A stretch of DNA of 64,000 bases, taken from the NCBI RefSeq assembly GCF_018861905.1, contig NZ_JAHLDU010000001.1, positions 186,001-250,000 on the forward strand, written 5' to 3'. The position numbers and the translations under genes are program-made. Below, piece by piece: positions 57,366 to 64,000 of the stretch. The DNA is from Clostridium sp. DSM 17811. Lineage in GTDB: Bacteria > Bacillota > Clostridia > Clostridiales > Clostridiaceae. Numbering within the stretch: position 1 is the stretch's first letter; each line of letters starts with the position of its first letter. Below the pieces are notes generated by a model that made no database searches, was not told where the DNA came from, and saw only the letters and a list, made by a program, of their open reading frames with translations.

Positions 57366-57395
57366 AATATTATACTTATTTCATTGAACTGTCAA
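57366..57395 (-). promoter_or_regulatory. Promoter of the trpS T-box transcript
   Basis: On the minus strand TTGACA (complement at 57390-57395) is followed by TATAAT or TAATAT with 15- or 17-bp spacing. The promoter lies between the desulfoferrodoxin stop codon and the T-box, so trpS does not depend on read-through. Confidence 0.7.
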
Positions 57396-57407
57396 TAGAA
57401 GTCAATT

Positions 57408-57782
57408 TTATGCTTTCCAAAGACCATGTAAATTGCAATATTCTCGTACGAATAACACTTCTTCTTCTAATTTAAATTCAGCTTCTGGTTTTTCACCTGG
57501 TTTTAAAAATTTTCTATATACTTTATTTTCTGTGTGTACTTCAATAAATTCAATATGATGTTCTTCAAGTGATGGATGTTGTACTGCTCCAACCTTAACT
57601 TTAATTCCACCCTCTATTTTTTCTGATACAGGAACATGTTTTTCAACTGCTGCATCTGTAGTGTTTTCTACTTGAAGTGTCATATTTTTTCCACAACAAA
57701 CCAAAGTACCTCCAGCATTATGAACTACCTCAACTATATTACCACATATTTCACATTTATAAATTTGTCTTAATTCAGTCAT
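57408..57782 (-). CDS. dfx: Desulfoferrodoxin (superoxide reductase)
   Basis: About 124 residues. An N-terminal desulforedoxin-like rubredoxin-type iron centre has CEICGNIV and CCGKNM. The C-terminal SOR domain has the iron ligands, EKHVPV, VQHP, EEHHI and CNLHGLW, giving four His and one Cys. It reduces superoxide to peroxide without releasing oxygen, so it is a typical anaerobe's oxygen-defence enzyme. ATG behind AAAGGAGGAATAATA; a longer frame upstream is rejected. Confidence 0.95.
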   Translation of the reverse strand: MTELRQIYKCEICGNIVEVVHNAGGTLVCCGKNMTLQVENTTDAAVEKHVPVSEKIEGGIKVKVGAVQHPSLEEHHIEFIEVHTENKVYRKFLKPGEKPEAEFKLEEEVLFVREYCNLHGLWKA

Positions 57783-58042
57783 TATTATTCCTCCTTTAAA
57801 TTTAGAACTCAACAAATGATAATTATGCTTATTTATTCATAACAATTATTTATTGATAGTTATTATATATAGTATTCTACATTCTTTTAAAATCTCCTCT
57901 TTTATAGAAAATTTTATTTATATTTTATCCTAACTCAATTTATTATATACATTTATATTATATATAGTATTCCTAATATTACCTTCATTATTTTTCTTTT
58001 ATGTGGAACACTATATAACATCAATATAAGGGAGGTACTAAT

Positions 58043-58249
58043 ATGTCAAAAAATCAAGTAAAACCATATGTACCATATGAAAGAGATTTTTATGATCAAG
58101 AACCATCTGATATAAGATCTTATTCCGAAACTGATTCTACTATGCTCCCCGATCCAGTAACTGACCCCATAGTTGCTATGAATATATCTAATGTAGAATT
58201 TGACTATACTTACTATGGTGGAGTGGAGTTTGTTGATGAAGAAGACTAA
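58043..58249 (+). CDS. Small acidic hypothetical protein
   Basis: 68 residues, no membrane segment, Asp/Glu-rich throughout and rich in Tyr and Pro (PYVPYERDFYDQEP, FDYTYYGG). Ends in VDEED. I recognise no family. ATG behind GGGAGGTACTAAT. It is flanked by AT-rich gaps and ends at a terminator (58339-58377). A structural or sporulation-related role cannot be excluded; there is no evidence for it. Confidence 0.65.
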   Translation: MSKNQVKPYVPYERDFYDQEPSDIRSYSETDSTMLPDPVTDPIVAMNISNVEFDYTYYGGVEFVDEED

Positions 58250-58337
58250 CTTCTTTCTAAAAGAAGACTAATTTCTTTTGTAAAAAAGACTATCCTCTTT
58301 ATACAAACATTTAACTTTATAAAGCTATAAAATGTTA

Positions 58338-58377
58338 AAAACAGATGACTTCGTTTTAGAAGTCATCTGTTTTTTTA
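58338..58377. terminator. Terminator after the acidic protein and the glucan synthase-like gene
   Basis: AAACAGATGACTTC and GAAGTCATCTGTTT pair around GTTTTA and run into TTTTTTAAAT, serving convergent genes. Confidence 0.85.
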
Positions 58378-61300
58378 AATTATAACTTCAACTTTATGAA
58401 CCCCATCAATAAATGGTACTAACCCATCAATACATAACTTACCATCAAGCCATATCCCTTTTTCTCCAATACGTTTAACCTCAATTACATATTCATAATT
58501 ATCTTTTTTATAAATAATCTCATAATTCGGCCATTCCTCTGGGACGCAAGGCTTAATAGTAAATCCTTTTCCCTCCTTTAATTTAAGACCTAAAATAGCT
58601 TCTATTCCGATTCTATACATCCATCCTGAAGTTCCAGTATACCAACTCCAGCCGCCTCTTCCTACATGAGGTTCTTTTCCATATACATCAGCAGTCATTA
58701 CATATGGCTCTGTTTTAAATCTCTCACATTCAGGCAGCGTTTTTGTATGATTTATAGGATTTATCATATTATAAAGCTTCGCTGCTGTATCACCTTTATA
58801 TAGTTTAGCAAAAGCAAGAATTACCCAAGTCGCTGCGTGTGTATATTGCCCACCATTTTCCCTAACTCCAGGAACATAACCTTTAATATAACCGGGCTCC
58901 AAAGAAGATTTGCTAAAAGGTGGGGTCAATAGTAATATCATACCATTATCTTCTTTTATTAAATAACGTTCTAATGACTTCATAGCCTCTGTCGCCCTTT
59001 CTTTATTTGCAGCACCAGATATTACTGCCCAGGATTGAGATAGAGAATCTATCTTGCATTCTTCATTTTGCGATGAACCAAGTGGCGTTCCATCATCAAA
59101 ATATGCTCTTCTATACCAATTACCATCCCACGCATTATCCTCTAGATTTTTCCTTATATACTCTTGCATATCCTTATATTTCTTAAGTTTTTCATCATCA
59201 TTTTCGTATGTGCACGCCTTTGAGAAATCTTCTAATATATCATATAAGAACCATCCTAACCATACACTTTCACCTTTTCCCTTATTACCCACAGTACTCA
59301 TTCCATCGTTCCAATCTCCACTTCCCATAAGAGGGATATTGTGAGGTCCAAATTTAAGGGCTTTTTCTATAGCTTTTATACAATGTTCATATATACTACC
59401 TGTAAAATCTGCCCTTCCCGAAATGTTATATCTTTCATCTTCTCCATCTGCAAGTGGTGTATCCATTAAATATTCCGCTTGTTCATTAAGGATATCAAAA
59501 TCGCCTGTATTTTTTATATAATCCATAGTGACATATGGTAGCCATAATAAATCATCGGAAAATCTTGTTCTTATTCCACTATCTACAACGGGGTGCCACC
59601 AATGTTGTACATCCCCTTCAACAAATTGCCTCGAAGCACTATACAAAATTTGTTTTCTTGTCATGCTAGGCTCAATCATGCTTAGTGACATAACATCCTG
59701 GAGTTGATCTCTAAATCCATATGCTCCACCGGATTGGTAAAAAGCAGTTCTTGCCCATAATCTACATACTATAGTCTGATACATTAACCATCCATTAAGC
59801 ATTAAATCCATGCTCTTATCTGGTGTCTTAACCTGAATCGTATGAAGTATTTTGTTCCAATATCTTTTAACGTTTTCTAGTGCAGTATCCACTTTTTTAT
59901 AATCTTCAAATTCCTTTACTACCTTTGAAATATTATCCAAATTCTCATTTTCACCAAGCATCGCTACTAATTCTATTTCCATGTTAGGCTCTAGATGAAT
60001 TTTCGAAGTAACTGCAAGGCATGGATCCAGGCCCGCTCCAACATTATTCGAGAGTCCTATTCTCTTTAGAACTTCCGGATTCTCAACACTTCCTCCTCTT
60101 CCTAAAAACTCACTTCTATCACCAGTGAAGCTTTGCTCATAACCTCCCGATAACTTTAAATAAGACTTTAATTTACCAAAATGCTGATTATAACAATTTG
60201 TTGCATACATATATTCTTGTTCTTCATTAATATAAGTAACTATGTGCTGAGCCGTATGCTGAGGTACTACGCCCATAACAAGTTCAGCATAATAAGTTAT
60301 ACTTATATCTCTAGCTATATCACTATTATTCTTTAATTTTATTTTGCATAACTTAACATTATGCGACATTGGCACAAACATAGTTACTTCACCCATAATA
60401 CCAAAAACCTCATGTTTGAAGTTTGAATATCCAAAACCATGTTCTATTAAGTATTCTCCACCATCCCTTATAGGTCTAGGTGTAATGCTCCATATACTCC
60501 CATTATTATCATCTCTCAAATATATAGCTTCTGAGCACTCATCACTTATCCAATCATTGGACCAAGTAGTAATTTTATTTTCCCGACTATTACTATTCCA
60601 TGTATAAGGTGATCCACATTCTGATACATGAAATCCAAAATTACCATTTGAAATTACATTTATCCATGGTGCTGGGGTATTATTAAAATCTTTAAGTAGG
60701 ATAGTATAATTTTCACCTTTGACATCAAAACCACCGAGCCCATTAAAATACTCTAATGGTTTTATATTGAACTTATGCTCCTTAAACCTGAATTCATTTT
60801 TTAAAGTTTGAAGTAATGGTAACTTCTGTACTCTCTTATTCTTATTTTGAATCTGAGATACTAACATTCCCTTACATGAATCTATAACCAACCTAGCTAT
60901 AGCTATTAATAGCTCTATATCTTCATCTTTAATATTAGCCTTATTAAGTATAAATAATCCACCCGGTTTGTTTTCTTTATCTCTTAAGTGACTTCCACCT
61001 ACTAAATCCTTAATATCGGCTTGTAGTGGCTGATCATAGGTCGTCGTTTGAAGGTTTATTATCACCAAATCAACCCTTAATCCTTTAAGACTTAAGTATT
61101 CATGAGCATTTATAAGTTGGCGAACTAAATCTTTATCTTTACTCTCACGAACTATTAGAAGAATTATAGGTAAATCCCCTGAAATACCATATCCCCAAAG
61201 AGTGAATTGTCCCTTTTTTACATTTTTTATATACTTTTCTCTTTGTCTAAATGTAGAATTTAAAAATAAAATTTTGGAAGCTATAACTTGATATAAATTT

Positions 61301-64000
61301 GCCTGAGTAGATTTTATGCCTAAGTATTTCATATCTACCTGAGTTTGACTCCAAGCTAGTTCAAATACCCTATTTATGTTATGAAATTCACTATATTTTT
61401 TAGCTAGACTTATCACTTCTTCTTTTGTATTAGCTATTGACGTAGTGAATGCTATAATGCATGTTTCACCAGGTTTAATTTTAACTCTTCTTCTTATACT
61501 TACTATAGGGTCAAGTACAGCTCCAACAGTATTAGATAATACTGAATCTCCCCTCATTGATATAGGATGTATTGTATTCTCACCACGCCCTATGAAATTA
61601 GCCCTACTAGTCTCATATTGAATAGTTCCAATAGTATTCCCTTGAGTTGCTACAGTTTGCATAAGCCAAGGCTGTTTCTCTCCCTTAGACCTCGGCCTTC
61701 TCGTTGCAATGATACAACTAGGATTATCAACATACTCCGTTTTCACAAACAAATTTCCGAATGCTGGATGTACTATATCAGCATCGTAATGAGCTAGAGT
61801 TACCTCAAAATAGCTTGTTATCTCTAAATTTTTACTTTTGGTGCCTTTATTTACAATTGATAATCTTCTTACCTCTGAATTATCCTCTGTAGCCACAGTA
61901 ATTTCCATACGAGTGGCAATATTTTTATCACTTCTTGCAAACTCAGCCTTGTCTAATGCGAATGTTACTTCATAACTATCACTTGGCTTTTTACAGGGCT
62001 CATAAGCTGCACTAAAAAACTCATTTTCGTCAGTATCTTTGATATAAACAAACATACCTGTATTGTCTTTTGTAACATCTTCCTTCCATCTATAAATCAT
62101 AGTTTTATCACGCAAAGCATATCCTGCTCCACTATTAGAAATCATTAGTGAATAATTTCCATTTGAAATTAAATGTGTTTCCGGAGTTTCCGTTTTTGCT
62201 GTAGTGTATTTTCTAACTATGATCTTTTGTTTTCCTACCGGAGTGCCTAATACCTTAAATTTACGTTCCCTATCATATACTACCCTCTTAGAAATCTTCT
62301 CTTGTAGTAATAACTCTGTAGCTTTTACTTTTGGTAGTGCATGAAATCTTTTTTGTAGAATGTTATTTAATAATACATTATCTAAAGCCATCAAACTCAT
62401 ACCTTCGTGATGAATCATAAAACACTTGATTATAGCCTTAGTATCATCTTTAGACATTCTGTTTTTAGTATAATCTACAGCCTCATAAAATCCGTAATTC
62501 CCCTCAAGGCCTTCACGCGTAAGTCTTTTAAGATTATCGTAAGCTCCTCTAAAGTCAGTTTGGAGTGCCATGACAGTTGAATATGGTGAAATAACCAATT
62601 CATTTTCAAGTCCTGACTTTAATCCTACTCCAGCTACTCCAAACGCTTTATATTGATAATTTAAATTTAAATCAAATTTATAAAATGCAGATTCAGATAT
62701 ACCAAAAGGTACCCCTCTTTCACTACAATATTGCTTTTGTGCACCGATTACAGCATTATAAGTTTCATCAAGCATTGTGCCTGGATAATTTTTCATTATA
62801 AGCAGTGGCATCATGTACTCAAACATTGTTCCGCTCCAGGAAACTAAACCCTTACTTTTTCCCATGTTAGTCATAGCTCTTCCAAGTTTAAACCAATGTT
62901 TTTTAGGAACATCTCCTTTTGCAATAGCAACGAAGCTGGCTTGCCTTGACTCAGAAGCCAATAGATCATAATAACTCTTACCTAGATTATCATTCTCCAC
63001 ATCATATCCAATTCTAAATAGTTCCCTCTCCTCATCATATAACATCTTAAAATCAGTAGCTTCCGCCATAGAATTTAGTTTTTCTTTTAAGCCCTCTATC
63101 TTGCTAATAACAGCTTGAGTTTTCTCTTTTGTTTGTTGTAACAAATCTTTTAATTTTGATAACGATTTATCATTTTTCACTTTGTCACCTAACATATTTA
63201 ATATGTTTGTTGTTTTTTCTGGGATACTAATTATAGCTGCTCCCTCAAGCAAACACCTCATAGACTTAGTAAGTTCCAAATCGGATTCTTTGTCAAAGAC
63301 ATAATCACCCCAAGAAAATAGTTCACTTATTTCCTCTAAATACCCACCTACATCACTTTTTAGTTTTTTATTCCAATATGATTCCATGCAATATTCATTT
63401 TTTTCCATCTCTGCAATATTATTAGATAAATCCCTAAGCATAGTTTTCCAACAATTAAAATCTATTGTTTCACTCTCTATTCTATTTAATACGCCCTGAT
63501 ATAACGATTTAACTTTTGGGTATACCTCTGCTTCTTCAGAAGCAAGCCTCATAGTATCTTCCAATCCCTTAATTTGAGCATGGTTAAACAATGGAGCCTT
63601 CAAATATTCATCTAACGCCTGTGAAACTACCCAAAGGTACCCAACTAAATTACCACTATCAACAGTAGACACATATCTAGGAAAAAGTGGGGTCTTAGTT
63701 TTAGTATCATACCAATTATAAAAGTGGCCTTTGTACATATCCAATTCTTCCATCGACATCATAATTTTATCTATTCTGCTTGTTACATTATTAATTCCAA
63801 TATACCCTAAATCATATGCAACTAAATTTGAGGTTAATTCCATTCCCATATTGGTTGGCGAAGTTCTATGCGCCACTCCATTATGTGGATCTTCTTGGTA
63901 ATTATCTGGCCCAAGCCAATTGTTTTCATCATTTATAAAATCCTCAAAATAAGCCCAAGTTTTCCTGCTAAGTTTTCTTAAGTAATTCTTTTCTTCACTA
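58375..64000 (-). CDS. Cyclic beta-glucan synthase-like protein (GH94 family), N-terminus beyond the window
   Basis: At least 1,870 residues; the frame stays open to position 64000, so the true start is outside the window. An in-frame GTG at 63876 lies within conserved sequence: upstream residues WLGPDNYQEDPHNGVAHRTSPTN match the glucoamylase-like domain of these proteins. A central carbohydrate-binding/GT36 N-domain is repeated (about residues 560-850 and 1080-1350). The C-terminal GH94 phosphorylase domain has GGAYGFRDQLQDVM and MGSGDWNDGM, including the expected catalytic Asp. Family members are about 2,800 residues with an N-terminal GT84 membrane part that makes cyclic beta-1,2-glucan. 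Confidence 0.9.
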   Translation of the reverse strand, partial: SEEKNYLRKLSRKTWAYFEDFINDENNWLGPDNYQEDPHNGVAHRTSPTNMGMELTSNLVAYDLGYIGINNVTSRIDKIMMSMEELDMYKGHFYNWYDTKTKTPLFPRYVSTVDSGNLVGYLWVVSQALDEYLKAPLFNHAQIKGLEDTMRLASEEAEVYPKVKSLYQGVLNRIESETIDFNCWKTMLRDLSNNIAEMEKNEYCMESYWNKKLKSDVGGYLEEISELFSWGDYVFDKESDLELTKSMRCLLEGAAIISIPEKTTNILNMLGDKVKNDKSLSKLKDLLQQTKEKTQAVISKIEGLKEKLNSMAEATDFKMLYDEERELFRIGYDVENDNLGKSYYDLLASESRQASFVAIAKGDVPKKHWFKLGRAMTNMGKSKGLVSWSGTMFEYMMPLLIMKNYPGTMLDETYNAVIGAQKQYCSERGVPFGISESAFYKFDLNLNYQYKAFGVAGVGLKSGLENELVISPYSTVMALQTDFRGAYDNLKRLTREGLEGNYGFYEAVDYTKNRMSKDDTKAIIKCFMIHHEGMSLMALDNVLLNNILQKRFHALPKVKATELLLQEKISKRVVYDRERKFKVLGTPVGKQKIIVRKYTTAKTETPETHLISNGNYSLMISNSGAGYALRDKTMIYRWKEDVTKDNTGMFVYIKDTDENEFFSAAYEPCKKPSDSYEVTFALDKAEFARSDKNIATRMEITVATEDNSEVRRLSIVNKGTKSKNLEITSYFEVTLAHYDADIVHPAFGNLFVKTEYVDNPSCIIATRRPRSKGEKQPWLMQTVATQGNTIGTIQYETSRANFIGRGENTIHPISMRGDSVLSNTVGAVLDPIVSIRRRVKIKPGETCIIAFTTSIANTKEEVISLAKKYSEFHNINRVFELAWSQTQVDMKYLGIKSTQANLYQVIASKILFLNSTFRQREKYIKNVKKGQFTLWGYGISGDLPIILLIVRESKDKDLVRQLINAHEYLSLKGLRVDLVIINLQTTTYDQPLQADIKDLVGGSHLRDKENKPGGLFILNKANIKDEDIELLIAIARLVIDSCKGMLVSQIQNKNKRVQKLPLLQTLKNEFRFKEHKFNIKPLEYFNGLGGFDVKGENYTILLKDFNNTPAPWINVISNGNFGFHVSECGSPYTWNSNSRENKITTWSNDWISDECSEAIYLRDDNNGSIWSITPRPIRDGGEYLIEHGFGYSNFKHEVFGIMGEVTMFVPMSHNVKLCKIKLKNNSDIARDISITYYAELVMGVVPQHTAQHIVTYINEEQEYMYATNCYNQHFGKLKSYLKLSGGYEQSFTGDRSEFLGRGGSVENPEVLKRIGLSNNVGAGLDPCLAVTSKIHLEPNMEIELVAMLGENENLDNISKVVKEFEDYKKVDTALENVKRYWNKILHTIQVKTPDKSMDLMLNGWLMYQTIVCRLWARTAFYQSGGAYGFRDQLQDVMSLSMIEPSMTRKQILYSASRQFVEGDVQHWWHPVVDSGIRTRFSDDLLWLPYVTMDYIKNTGDFDILNEQAEYLMDTPLADGEDERYNISGRADFTGSIYEHCIKAIEKALKFGPHNIPLMGSGDWNDGMSTVGNKGKGESVWLGWFLYDILEDFSKACTYENDDEKLKKYKDMQEYIRKNLEDNAWDGNWYRRAYFDDGTPLGSSQNEECKIDSLSQSWAVISGAANKERATEAMKSLERYLIKEDNGMILLLTPPFSKSSLEPGYIKGYVPGVRENGGQYTHAATWVILAFAKLYKGDTAAKLYNMINPINHTKTLPECERFKTEPYVMTADVYGKEPHVGRGGWSWYTGTSGWMYRIGIEAILGLKLKEGKGFTIKPCVPEEWPNYEIIYKKDNYEYVIEVKRIGEKGIWLDGKLCIDGLVPFIDGVHKVEVII

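Overview
The window is AT-rich, with strong GGAGG-type ribosome binding sites, frequent TTG/GTG starts and no sign of prophage or large acquired islands. Spore germination genes (gerK-type receptor, SleB-like lytic enzyme), a GrdA-like protein, Fe-S serine dehydratase, desulfoferrodoxin and three T-box-controlled tRNA synthetases point to an anaerobic, endospore-forming Clostridium-like Bacillota chromosome. Most genes are housekeeping. Both ends are cut inside genes: enolase on the left and a giant cyclic-glucan-synthase-like protein on the right.

Layout. 1-8.6 kb (minus): rpoN, then the glycolytic cluster cggR-gap-pgk-tpiA-gpmI-eno, with a candidate CggR operator in the cggR leader and a terminator-like hairpin between gap and pgk. 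8.7-10.6 kb (minus): trxB-trxA plus an orphan glycine-reductase protein A whose selenocysteine position is an ordinary Cys codon. 10.6-25.3 kb: trmL, a membrane-anchored MutS-family ATPase, a VanW protein, an M42 peptidase, an ECF sigma factor with a membrane beta-propeller partner, a strongly folded RNA region, a SleB-like hydrolase, a PRC/MgtE_N/CBS protein, a YgiQ radical SAM protein, a lipid kinase, a CBS protein and pssA. 25.4-32.6 kb: serine dehydratase sdaAB-sdaAA, a block of large imperfect palindromes, a TGS-uridine-kinase fusion, a YetF/DUF4363 pair and fba. 32.6-36.6 kb: a nucleoid-associated protein and a tight plus-strand operon CYTH / DUF5685 / Cys-tailed DnaJ / membrane protein. 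36.6-46.7 kb: T-box-leuS, a small alarmone synthetase, DUF2225, a phosphoesterase, a FlhB-like/FliK-like pair and T-box-tyrS. 46.7-52.8 kb: an AlbA_2 protein, gerKA-gerKC with gerKB divergent, an ECF transporter S component and a small membrane protein. 52.8-64 kb: prfC, YdcF, T-box-trpS, desulfoferrodoxin, a small acidic protein and the partial GT84/GH94 protein.

The least ordinary features are: (i) the Cys-type GrdA with its thioredoxin system but no other glycine reductase subunits; (ii) the CYTH-DUF5685-DnaJ operon, in which DUF5685 carries two Asp-rich motifs resembling isoprenoid synthases and the DnaJ ends in a conserved-looking six-Cys tail; (iii) a family of 190-290 bp palindromic intergenic elements that share loop modules, one of which is present or absent between two otherwise similar copies; and (iv) a structured, terminator-ended RNA region at 17.6-17.8 kb. 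Start codons were moved from the longest reading frame to the one best placed behind a ribosome binding site where the sequence allowed. All family assignments rest on reading motifs by eye, without database searches.
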